The notes under the pieces were generated by a model. The model was given only the letters and a program-made list of their open reading frames with translations, did not search any database and was not told where the DNA came from. This document shows positions 56,855 through 62,841 of a stretch of 62,841 bases of DNA, in pieces (positions within the stretch are counted from its first letter, which is position 1; every line of letters starts with the position of its first letter). Source of the DNA: a virus; IMG/VR virus record IMGVR_UViG_3300033064_004529, positions 1 through 62,841 of that record. One strand, 5' to 3'. Made by a program: the position numbers and the translations under genes.

Positions 56855-57873
56855 GTGACTTAGTTGAGCTTGAAGCGGGGATTCTTCCGGGAGTTTCCAA
56901 ACCCACGATAGATAAAATCAGAGCGGTCGGTATCACCACCGTTGATGTGCTTGGAAGGCAGGTTCCTAAGGCCCTAGCCGACGAGGCGGGAATAGGGGAG
57001 GATACCGCTGAACGTGCCATCAATAAGGCCACCGCCTTTATTTCCGAAGGGTTCATAACGGGTAAACAACTTAGGGATAAATACAATGCGCGGACCCGAC
57101 TTCTAACTGGAAGCACCGCACTTGACGCGCTTCTTGGGGGGGGCATAGAGTCTGAGACTACGACGGAGTTCTTCGGTGAGTTCAAGTCAGGTAAGAGCCA
57201 GGTGTGCCTCACCTTAGCCGTCCTAGCTCAGCAACCCATAGAGAGGGGGGGGCTGGGTGGGCGGGTGGCGTGGATTGATACAGAGGACACCTTTCGCCCT
57301 AACCGGATTGCACAGATAGCTCAGGCTAGGGGGTTGGACGCTGAGGTCGCCCTCGATGGGATTCTCCACGCCGTCGCCTACAATACTTCCCATCAAACGA
57401 TTCTCATTAACCAGCTTTATAGCTTATGCCCTGAGAAAAACGTTAAACTCATCATAGTTGACAGTATAATCGGTCATCTTAGAAGTGAATATATTGGGCG
57501 GGGGATGTTGAGTTCACGACAGGACCAACTGAAGAAGATGGTTCATGTTCTCATGAAATTGAGCCTATCCACGAAAACTACGGTAGTCTATACCAACCAA
57601 GTGTTAAGCACCCCAGACATGTACGGTAAACGGATAAACCCGACGGGGGGGCACGTCATGGCCCACGCCGCTACGACCAGGGTGTTCCTCAAGAAACCAT
57701 CAAATGACTTGGTGACTTCCCGAGTTGCCATGTTGTATGACAGTAGTTATCTTCCTCCTGGAGAGGCGCCGTTTGAGATTTCCGAGATGGGGATAGATGA
57801 CACGAAGGGGACCAAGGAAGAGTTGAAGAAACATGCAGAGAAAATGGCCGAAGTGGATGACCCTGCCGCTTGA
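56851..57873 (+). CDS. radA: RadA recombinase, 340 aa
   Basis: Archaeal RadA layout: helix-hairpin-helix domain at 9-65 (LPGVSKPTIDKIRAVGITTVDVL), linker, then the RecA core. Walker A is GEFKSGKS at 109-116, Walker B LIIVDS at 200-205, with the RSEYIGRGMLSSRQDQL segment and the L2 region near TGGHVMAHAATTRVFLKK. Forms filaments on single-stranded DNA and promotes strand exchange. The only clear replication/recombination enzyme seen, and a strong sign of an archaeal host. Confidence 0.95.
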   Translation: MSDLVELEAGILPGVSKPTIDKIRAVGITTVDVLGRQVPKALADEAGIGEDTAERAINKATAFISEGFITGKQLRDKYNARTRLLTGSTALDALLGGGIESETTTEFFGEFKSGKSQVCLTLAVLAQQPIERGGLGGRVAWIDTEDTFRPNRIAQIAQARGLDAEVALDGILHAVAYNTSHQTILINQLYSLCPEKNVKLIIVDSIIGHLRSEYIGRGMLSSRQDQLKKMVHVLMKLSLSTKTTVVYTNQVLSTPDMYGKRINPTGGHVMAHAATTRVFLKKPSNDLVTSRVAMLYDSSYLPPGEAPFEISEMGIDDTKGTKEELKKHAEKMAEVDDPAA

Positions 57874-57928
57874 GTTCTGGCTTGACGAAGAGGTATTGAG
57901 GTGGATACATGAAGAGCTTTGCCATTGA
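57857..57928 (+). CDS. Possible 23-aa reading frame
   Basis: ATG inside the end of radA; encodes MTLPLEFWLDEEVLRWIHEELCH and overlaps the next start by 20 bases. Could help translational coupling. Weak support. Confidence 0.25.
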   Translation: MTLPLEFWLDEEVLRWIHEELCH

Positions 57929-58124
57929 GCCCGACGCAATCCACGAGTTCGGGTCGAAGAATACCACCATCCGGCTCGGCAACACCATTCAGAAGAGCAT
58001 CTACTTCACCGTCCGGTATCACGAGTATAACAATACGTGGGAGATCCTCGCAGTCACCAAGGCACTTCATGATGAACTGCTTCCACTGGAGGAGAAGAGA
58101 CATGCACCAACAGATACCATCTAA
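57909..58124 (+). CDS. Hypothetical protein, 71 aa
   Basis: Alpha/beta protein (NTTIRLGNTIQKSIYFTVRYHEYNNTWEIL). Follows radA in the same operon. No family recognised. Confidence 0.55.
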   Translation: MKSFAIEPDAIHEFGSKNTTIRLGNTIQKSIYFTVRYHEYNNTWEILAVTKALHDELLPLEEKRHAPTDTI

Positions 58125-58212
58125 GCGGCTGAAGCAGATTAAGACGGCGCTTGAACGCTACCTGGAACGCTTCGACTCAGAGTTTATGAAGAAAGGCGAA
58201 GACGATGAGTGA
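58102..58212 (+). CDS. Small basic helical protein, 36 aa
   Basis: Start inside the previous gene. Amphipathic basic helix (KRLKQIKTALERYLERFDSE); end falls in a junction signal (CAGAGTTT at 58178) in frame SEFMKKGEDDE. Function unknown. Confidence 0.5.
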   Translation: MHQQIPSKRLKQIKTALERYLERFDSEFMKKGEDDE

Positions 58213-58480
58213 AACAGAGTTCCCACAATTCGGACATCATTGGAGAAATGAGCACGTGTATGGTGAGGTTGAGGCGTTCGATATTGGTGCTGTAGAGAGC
58301 TGGTTCAAGCGATGTTTGGAAGATAAACCAAACCCAGAAGATATAGCGTTTAATCTATATTATAATTTCACTAGTCCGCCTGTACTGTTCATGCACCTAG
58401 AGATAAAATATCTGAAGGCGTTTGAGTCATGGTATGAGAAATGGTTTTCGCAGTTTAATGAAAAGGGCGAAGATGAATGA
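58205..58480 (+). CDS. Hypothetical acidic protein, 91 aa
   Basis: Aromatic and acidic (EDKPNPEDIAFNLYYNFTSP ... WYEKWFSQFNEKGEDE). The C-terminus reads a junction signal in the same frame as the previous gene (FNEKGEDE versus FMKKGEDDE), so these two neighbours share a tail. Function unknown. Confidence 0.55.
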   Translation: MSETEFPQFGHHWRNEHVYGEVEAFDIGAVESWFKRCLEDKPNPEDIAFNLYYNFTSPPVLFMHLEIKYLKAFESWYEKWFSQFNEKGEDE

Positions 58481-58602
58481 AGAGATGTGTCAAATGGGGC
58501 GACTGTTCCGAATACACTCCTAGAAAATGCCATGGAAACTTTATATGCCCACACTATTCAGAGTTTGTCCACAACAGCGAGGAAGAAGATGTATTGTCCT
58601 AA
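58477..58602 (+). CDS. Small zinc protein, 41 aa
   Basis: CVKWGDCSEYTPRKCHGNFICPHY is a loose DCxxC-type metal site. The junction signal (CAGAGTTT at 58559) is read here as YSEFVHNSEEED, a frame different from QSS...TAK elsewhere, which points to conservation of the DNA rather than the peptide. Confidence 0.55.
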   Translation: MKRCVKWGDCSEYTPRKCHGNFICPHYSEFVHNSEEEDVLS

Positions 58603-58771
58603 GTGTCACTCTACCTTGGGGAAGGCTCGCCTCGATGTGTGGTGGTGCAAGTATTGTCAGACATCGTGGATCATACATCAACTTTCATACAAGACCAGGG
58701 AGGAAGCATCCGCGGTTTCAGATGAGGCATCCGCCAGACACAACTTCTTCGGACTTTCCCCTAAACAGTGA
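58589..58771 (+). CDS. Zinc-ribbon protein, 60 aa
   Basis: Start at 58589 opens on MYCPKCHSTLG; second pair CKYC completes a ribbon. Last plus-strand gene before the minus-strand block. I see nothing in 58772-58859. Confidence 0.6.
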   Translation: MYCPKCHSTLGKARLDVWWCKYCQTSWIIHQLSYKTREEASAVSDEASARHNFFGLSPKQ

Positions 58772-58859
58772 ACCCATATTGTTTTATCAGAACTCTCCCG
58801 CTGAACCGAGAATCAATAAAGAAATGTAGTGATTGGACCCATTTTAGTATTGAACAATA

Positions 58860-58982
58860 TTACTCTGTATTGATTTCCCCCCTCATGAACGCCTCTTGAA
58901 GCGCTAAGAAGGCATCAATTGGGTTTATCCCTCTCTTGATTAATCGGTTGACATATTCCGCATCTTTCTTGGCTTTTGCCAA
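58860..58982 (-). CDS. Small helical reading frame after the HNH gene, 40 aa
   Basis: TTG start is a guess; the frame has no ATG. Codes LAKAKKDAEYVNRLIKRGIN and PIDAFLALQEAFMRGEINTE, a convincing helical pair. It could be a gene whose start was displaced by the adjacent HNH gene, or a short independent gene. Confidence 0.35.
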   Translation of the reverse strand: MAKAKKDAEYVNRLIKRGINPIDAFLALQEAFMRGEINTE

Positions 58983-58995
58983 ATCAGATTTTGTA

Positions 58996-59409
58996 CTAAC
59001 TAGAATATCCGGTCCACTCCTTCATGAAATTGGGGTACAATGAAGCAATCTTATGATGGTTCGCACAGAAAGACAAGATGAAATCCGATTCCTTAGCCCC
59101 GAAGGGATGATGCTGTTCTAAAAGAAGGGGGAACAATTCTCCACACCATACACAGAAACCTTGTCCATCCAAGTACCCGGCACGATCTCTTCCCTTTCCA
59201 TGTCTGCCATATAGAAAATGATATTCTCGTTGATATCCTCTTCGTCTTTCTCTGTTTTTTTCAACCCATGATTTACTAGACTCAGACATACATGATTTAC
59301 ATCTAGCTTGGAGTCCGTCCATGGCCCTTCTGTTTTTATGAAAGTCTAAGTAGTCTTTACTTTCTCCACACCCCCGACAAATCTTTATCATTTTGTTCCC
59401 ACTCGACAA
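58996..59409 (-). CDS. HNH endonuclease, 137 aa
   Basis: Zinc pair CRGCGESK ... CKSC at the N-terminus, basic linker (NRERRRGYQREYHF), then CVWCGE ... LEQHHPFGAKESDF ... SFCANHHK, the HNH core. ATG at 59391 is an alternative start. AT-rich; probably a free-standing homing nuclease. Confidence 0.85.
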   Translation of the reverse strand: MSSGNKMIKICRGCGESKDYLDFHKNRRAMDGLQARCKSCMSESSKSWVEKNRERRRGYQREYHFLYGRHGKGRDRAGYLDGQGFCVWCGELFPLLLEQHHPFGAKESDFILSFCANHHKIASLYPNFMKEWTGYSS

Positions 59410-59447
59410 CTAATTATAGTGGTGAGTGTTAATAAGGGATTCGGAAA

Positions 59448-60362
59448 TTAAATGGTTTTGCAGAGCTTGTAGAAATATCTCTTAGACATCTTCTTTAGAA
59501 GCGTCATGCTCTCAGCCGCTGAACCAAGGTCCATGTGAAGGTAGTGCTTCAGAGCCACGGGAATGGTCTTATCCCTTCCCGACTCGGTCCAACCCCCGAA
59601 GTACGCGGCATCTATTCCATCGAACTCGTAGTCCATCGTCAAGGTGACTATGCGCCGCTTCCTGAGACAGTGACTCCGAAATGGCTTCCACCGACTGAGC
59701 ACCTTCTCAGGCTCCATGACGACCTCTTTATCGTATGTCCAATGTCTCTTACCGTCGGGAAACTCTACCAAGTATTCATCGAAGCCCGTGTCTCCGTATC
59801 GCTTGTCGAGAACCATGTCCTGAGTGTAGGGGCGCTCCTCACTTCGAGTGTACTCTACCATAGGCCACATGAATCCCCCGAAGGCTTTCTGTGCCGCCCA
59901 CTGAGCGTAGCGGATGCTGTGCTCATGTTTCTCATGGAACATAAAGGGGTGGTCGTTGCCGAACTCTTGCATGTATTCCATTATTTCCCGCGCCCATGGC
60001 TCATAGGTTGGATCAAGAGGAACGGCGCACGGGCGCAGCCTCCCCTTCCGCTTGGCGGTCTTGGCGATGAACATGACCGCTGGAACTTGGGTGGGCTCAA
60101 CGACTGTCACCTCCTCCTCTCCAAAGGTTCGCGGGACGAAAATTGGCACATCGAATGACAACTTCTCGAATGAGTTTCCTCTTGGTGCGTATGGCCCACA
60201 CATTTCACTGATTCGTCCGCAGATGAGGTATTGGTATTTGAAGGCGTTGCGGTATTCCTTGGATTTAATTGTCTCTATTTTGGCTCGTACTTCGGTGTCT
60301 GTGGGTTGATGGTAGGACATCATATATTGGGTTTCCAATTCATACATATAAACTATCGTCAT
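59448..60362 (-). CDS. Tyrosine recombinase (integrase), 304 aa
   Basis: Catalytic residues of the family: R50 (LICGRISEM), Lys near 102-106 (KTAKRKGRLRPCAVPL), H231-x2-R234 (SHCLRKRRIVTL), W258 in place of the third His (FGGWT) and the likely nucleophile Y274 (HYLHMDLG). No clear N-terminal SAM-like arm, so it is a compact form. Expected to integrate or excise the virus, or resolve dimers. Attachment sites were not identified. Confidence 0.8.
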   Translation of the reverse strand: MTIVYMYELETQYMMSYHQPTDTEVRAKIETIKSKEYRNAFKYQYLICGRISEMCGPYAPRGNSFEKLSFDVPIFVPRTFGEEEVTVVEPTQVPAVMFIAKTAKRKGRLRPCAVPLDPTYEPWAREIMEYMQEFGNDHPFMFHEKHEHSIRYAQWAAQKAFGGFMWPMVEYTRSEERPYTQDMVLDKRYGDTGFDEYLVEFPDGKRHWTYDKEVVMEPEKVLSRWKPFRSHCLRKRRIVTLTMDYEFDGIDAAYFGGWTESGRDKTIPVALKHYLHMDLGSAAESMTLLKKMSKRYFYKLCKTI

Positions 60363-60388
60363 TGGGACAGAACAGCGATAACCAAACC

Positions 60389-60396
60389 ATTTAAAT
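60389..60396. promoter_or_regulatory. Divergent promoter with palindromic TATA box
   Basis: ATTTAAAT lies midway in the 64-base gap between the integrase (-) and 60427 (+) genes, about 30 and 34 bases from the two starts. Second case of this layout after 36124. Confidence 0.6.
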
Positions 60397-60426
60397 AGTC
60401 AACTGGGTTTAACTCTTGTGACTGAG

Positions 60427-60579
60427 ATGACATATCCAGAAAAATTCAAACGTGATGAAAAAATAGAACAAATGCTTTTTGTATTGGGTGCCCCTATCCT
60501 TGGCGTTCTTCTTATTAGACTCGTTAATGTGAGGATGATGCTTCGTCGTTCTAATCAAACCACGAGGAAACAAGAATGA
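60427..60579 (+). CDS. Single-span membrane protein, 50 aa
   Basis: Charged start, then MLFVLGAPILGVLLIRLV span, then basic tail RRSNQTTRKQE from a junction signal (GTCGTTCTAATCAAACCACG). Function unknown. Confidence 0.6.
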   Translation: MTYPEKFKRDEKIEQMLFVLGAPILGVLLIRLVNVRMMLRRSNQTTRKQE

Positions 60580-60962
60580 AACTAATGGAATTTCTTCAAC
60601 TAGTTAATGTTGTTGAGCGAAAGGTCTACCCTAGAGGGCGAAGATTTTATGTTCCACTTGATGACATCATAGACGTATTGCAGAGAAACGACTTGGAAGT
60701 ACGAAATAGACCAACCCCTTGGTCCATATCTGCTGATATATCTTCCTTAACAGACTTAGGCGTTGATGAGGCCCGCGATGCTCTGATGCCAATTCTCCGG
60801 AAGTGGGCTAACCGAGAGGCGAGAGAGCGACATAACATAAGTCCCCCGAAGCCTCTTTGTGCTGCCGATCCCGACTGTGATAACTGTGAGACCGACGTAG
60901 ATTGTGGGGGCAAGGAAGAACTTCGCCCTTCTGAGCAAAGTACGAAGGTGAATGAGAAATGA
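60576..60962 (+). CDS. Hypothetical protein with Cys cluster, 128 aa
   Basis: ATGA overlap. Helical DNA-binding-like start (LMEFLQLVNVVERKVYPRGRRFYVPLDDIIDVLQ). C-terminal CAADPDCDNCETDVDCGG could bind metal. Ends LRPSEQSTKVNEK over a CTTCGCCC-type signal. Confidence 0.55.
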   Translation: MKLMEFLQLVNVVERKVYPRGRRFYVPLDDIIDVLQRNDLEVRNRPTPWSISADISSLTDLGVDEARDALMPILRKWANREARERHNISPPKPLCAADPDCDNCETDVDCGGKEELRPSEQSTKVNEK

Positions 60963-61207
60963 TGCGCGTTGATTGTTACTTGGAAGACTGTAACGAACCA
61001 GCCGGAGGGTATTCGGTTGAAAGTCCAAACCTCGACCAAGGTTGGTGTAAAGAATGTCATCAACAGATTGGTTCCATTACTTTAACTTATTATTTCTGTA
61101 CCCCCGAACATGCACTTCAATGGTTGCAAGAACACATTCAGAGTTTGTCAGAGAGTGCGATAAATACTATAAATACTGAGAAGGAGAATGCTAATAAGGT
61201 TGAATAG
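60959..61207 (+). CDS. Zinc protein, 82 aa
   Basis: CYLEDCNEPAGG, CKECHQQ and FCTPEHALQWL: a zinc site followed by a helix. Ends IQSLSESAINTINTEKEN, a junction signal (CAGAGTTT at 61139) plus a short repeat AATACT. Function unknown. Confidence 0.55.
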   Translation: MMRVDCYLEDCNEPAGGYSVESPNLDQGWCKECHQQIGSITLTYYFCTPEHALQWLQEHIQSLSESAINTINTEKENANKVE

Positions 61208-61221
61208 CCCATTCGATAACC

Positions 61222-61734
61222 ATGAGTCGAACGAAGGAGTGTACGAAGTGTGGCGCCTCTAAGTCCATCACTGACTTCTCCAAACATAGACTTGGCAAGG
61301 ACGGATATGCCTATCAATGTAAGGCGTGTAACGCAACACGAGCAAGGAAATGGCGTAAAACACCCTCCGGAGTCTATACAAACCTTAAAGGACAAGCACA
61401 GTTTTGGCAAGACAAACCATTTCATCTCGAAAAGGAAGCGTTTATCGAGTGGCATAATAGCCAACCTAAGAAGTGCATTTACTGTGATATTCCCGAGGAA
61501 CTTGTAATGATTATGCATGACTACTTTGGCGTGACTGCGTTTCGCCTTACCGTTGATTGTAAGGATAATGACCGAGGATATTATCTGGATAACATTGTTC
61601 TCTCTTGTGCCAACTGTAACCGCATGAAGGGTAATATGCTTACATTCGAGGAGATGATGTATGTGGGTCAAAACTTCGTTAAACCTAAGTGGCAAGAAAT
61701 ATCAGAAAGTGCGAAGACGGAGGTGGGAGAATGA
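61222..61734 (+). CDS. HNH endonuclease, 170 aa
   Basis: N-terminal zinc knuckle (CTKCGASKSITDF ... CKAC), basic linker, then an HNH-type core (CIYCDIPEELV ... LTVDCKDNDRGYYLDNIVLSCANCNRMKGN). Ends EISESAKTEVGE in the junction-signal frame, so this endonuclease is itself bounded by the signal. Confidence 0.85.
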   Translation: MSRTKECTKCGASKSITDFSKHRLGKDGYAYQCKACNATRARKWRKTPSGVYTNLKGQAQFWQDKPFHLEKEAFIEWHNSQPKKCIYCDIPEELVMIMHDYFGVTAFRLTVDCKDNDRGYYLDNIVLSCANCNRMKGNMLTFEEMMYVGQNFVKPKWQEISESAKTEVGE

Positions 61735-61892
61735 GTGAAAAAAAGGATAAAATAGAGTTTAGTTGGGCCGAGTTTATATCTATCTTTGCACAGACATTAC
61801 TTGAAAAGGAATACTGTCCAGAGTTCGTGGCTAAATCAAGTGCCGAACTATTCCTCCAAGTTAAGGACATGGAGACCTATCTGAATGAGTGA
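61731..61892 (+). CDS. Hypothetical acidic protein, 53 aa
   Basis: Start at 61731 follows GGAGGTGGGAGA. Helical acidic chain (KIEFSWAEFISIFAQTLLEKEY). Overlaps the next start. No family recognised. Confidence 0.55.
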   Translation: MSEKKDKIEFSWAEFISIFAQTLLEKEYCPEFVAKSSAELFLQVKDMETYLNE

Positions 61893-62094
61893 TTCTCAGA
61901 GTTCATACCCAAAGGCGAACTTCAATGATTTGCTTGCGGAATGGATAGACTCAGTTACTGCCAGCTCGGATTATAAGCGGCGCGAAGATGGAACTTTCGA
62001 TTGGATAGTTTGGATTACTTGGGGCGGAGAGGATTTCAACAAATTCATCCATTCTCGCCTTTCACCCACAACGGCGAATGAGGGGGTGAACTGA
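61885..62094 (+). CDS. Hypothetical protein, 69 aa
   Basis: Its first codons carry a junction signal (MSDSQSSYPKANFN; CAGAGTTC at 61897) and its end carries another (LSPTTANEGVN), so the gene is bracketed. Acidic, Trp-rich. No family recognised. Confidence 0.55.
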   Translation: MSDSQSSYPKANFNDLLAEWIDSVTASSDYKRREDGTFDWIVWITWGGEDFNKFIHSRLSPTTANEGVN

Positions 62095-62300
62095 TGGTAA
62101 GAATATTGCTTGAAACGGACATCAAGAAAAAAGATTTACCCGACTGCTTTGGGACTTGTCTTGGTGGGACTGAGTGTTGGGAGGCATGCGGTGATGGAAA
62201 CTCCCGTTATGTAAAGTGCCTCCTTCAAGGAAAAGCCCTCATTGACGAAGCTCTTGAGTCGGAATTACTTCAAGAAGAGGCGGGGGTCTGGGCTAAGTGA
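62094..62300 (+). CDS. Hypothetical cysteine-containing protein, 68 aa
   Basis: One-base overlap. CFGTCLGGTECWEACG ... CLLQG: several cysteines of a possible metal site, then an acidic helix. Function unknown. Confidence 0.55.
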   Translation: MVRILLETDIKKKDLPDCFGTCLGGTECWEACGDGNSRYVKCLLQGKALIDEALESELLQEEAGVWAK

Positions 62301-62320
62301 CTCGTTCAAAAGAGGAGTTT

Positions 62321-62452
62321 ATGGGTTATAAAACCTGTGAGGGCTGTGAAGAGCAGATTCTAGTCATTACTGGAAAATCTGAGTTCTGTGCCTTCTGTGG
62401 TGGAAAACTTCAGAGTTCAACACCAACAGCGAACAGGGAGATAGAGAAATGA
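62321..62452 (+). CDS. Zinc-ribbon protein, 43 aa
   Basis: Start at 62321 is preferred because AGAGGAGTTT precedes it. CEGCEEQ and CAFCGGK form one ribbon. Ends LQSSTPTANREIEK, a full junction signal. Confidence 0.6.
   Translation: MGYKTCEGCEEQILVITGKSEFCAFCGGKLQSSTPTANREIEK
62411..62438 (+). repeat. Junction signal copy (CAGAGTTC type)
   Basis: CAGAGTTC-AACACCA-ACAGCGAACAGGG; one of the most complete copies, at the end of a 43-residue zinc gene. Confidence 0.7.
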
Positions 62453-62676
62453 AGGAGGATTCGATAATAATCGTCTCCAACAACATTACGTTAATGCTTG
62501 AAAACAACGATGGTTTTCCCGCAGAACGAAAGGAACTCTACCTCAAGGCATTTTGCGATGTTCTAAGTGCAGTGGATAAGGATCAACTATGGGATATCTA
62601 TGCCCTTATATTCAATGATGCGTTAAATGCGTTTACCAAGAGATTTCCGAATACCAATGCAAAGGTGAGTGAGTGA
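62449..62676 (+). CDS. Hypothetical helical protein, 75 aa
   Basis: ATGA overlap. Helical and acidic (NNITLMLENNDGFPAERKELYLKAFCDVLSAVDKDQLW). Followed by a CATGGTTC-type junction signal at 62682. No family recognised. Confidence 0.55.
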   Translation: MKEDSIIIVSNNITLMLENNDGFPAERKELYLKAFCDVLSAVDKDQLWDIYALIFNDALNAFTKRFPNTNAKVSE

Positions 62677-62710
62677 ACATTCATGGTTCAGTGGCAAAGG
62701 CGAGGAATGA

Positions 62711-62841
62711 ATGATGAATAAATTAAAAATAGTGATCAAAAAAGACGAAAACAGATTTACCTATACGATAAGTGACAGATCGAAATGGAGGGGGTTTGAG
62801 CGATTTGGATTCGGTATAAAAGTAGACGTGATACCATATCC
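62711..62841 (+). CDS. Start of a small gene, truncated by the window end
   Basis: ATG (or ATG at 62714) after GGCAAAGGCGAGGAATGA of a junction signal. Basic start (NKLKIVIKKDENRFTYTIS). Continues beyond the window. Confidence 0.5.
   Translation, partial: MMNKLKIVIKKDENRFTYTISDRSKWRGFERFGFGIKVDVIPY

Noticed and set aside
39695-62700. Integron attC sites
   Set aside because: The junction signal lacks inverted R and L core sites and a palindromic fold, overlaps coding codons and carries the next ribosome site. Only a loose analogy remains.
1-62841. Circular permutation joining the two window ends
   Set aside because: The small frame starting at 62711 would run into the window start but stop at 29-31 in a different frame from the gene ending at 86, so the join gives no continuous gene. 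Circularity is neither shown nor excluded.
1-62841. tRNA genes or tRNA-like attachment sites
   Set aside because: GTTCGA-like segments near 987 and 19372 lie in coding sequence without matching acceptor or anticodon stems; no cloverleaf could be drawn by eye.

Overview
The window looks like most of the genome of a tailed double-stranded DNA virus (HK97-fold head, siphovirus-like tail) that infects an archaeon. The virus assignment rests on a complete head and tail gene set: terminase, portal, S78-type protease with scaffold, HK97-type capsid protein, neck genes, tail tube, tail chaperones, tape measure and tail hub. The archaeal host is inferred from a full-length RadA with its helix-hairpin-helix domain, and from TATA-box promoters about 25-40 bases before start codons. 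Many genes have GGAGGTGA-like ribosome binding sites and ATGA/GTGA/TTGA overlaps. No replicative polymerase, primase, helicase or tRNA gene was recognised. The host lineage cannot be named from the sequence.

Layout. 1-660 (+) holds the ends of small accessory genes. 662-36104 (-) is one long late region. In transcription order it runs terminase, portal, small zinc proteins, a first group of sugar genes (GT2-like, radical SAM, RmlA-like nucleotidyltransferase), protease-scaffold, major capsid protein, small structural and holin-like proteins, then a large glycan cassette (12.2-22.7 kb) and finally neck and tail genes. The glycan cassette has two GT4, two GT-A type and one GT75-like enzyme, a sugar aminotransferase, a NeuD-like acetyltransferase, an NAD-dependent epimerase and two methyltransferase proteins. 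Three free-standing homing endonucleases interrupt the late region.

From 36162 to 62841 (+) lie about 90 mostly tiny genes, many with zinc-binding cysteine pairs, plus RadA and several winged-helix regulators. A short minus-strand block (58.9-60.4 kb) carries an HNH nuclease and a tyrosine recombinase. These small genes are packed end to start, and at most junctions the same degenerate DNA signal recurs: CAGAGTTC (or CATAGTTC/CATGGTTC), a short gap, then (AAC)AGCGAAG leading into the next ribosome binding site. More than 30 copies were found, read in different frames, one of them orphaned inside the late region.

The most notable locus is 46.56-49.11 kb. A tandem array alternates two 9-base repeats, TGAAACCCA and TGCGAGCCA, with variable 9-base spacers, giving a 36-base period over ten units. 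It has its own TATA box and T-run. It is followed by a calcineurin-like phosphoesterase gene and by a 340-residue protein with an IS110/Nop-like C-terminal domain that lacks the transposase nuclease domain. A shorter array starts on that protein's stop codon, and one more unit lies inside its N-terminal codons. This matches the TIGR-Tas RNA-guided systems (tandem interspaced guide RNA plus Nop-domain protein), here apparently as a nuclease-less Tas in an archaeal virus with a phosphoesterase partner.
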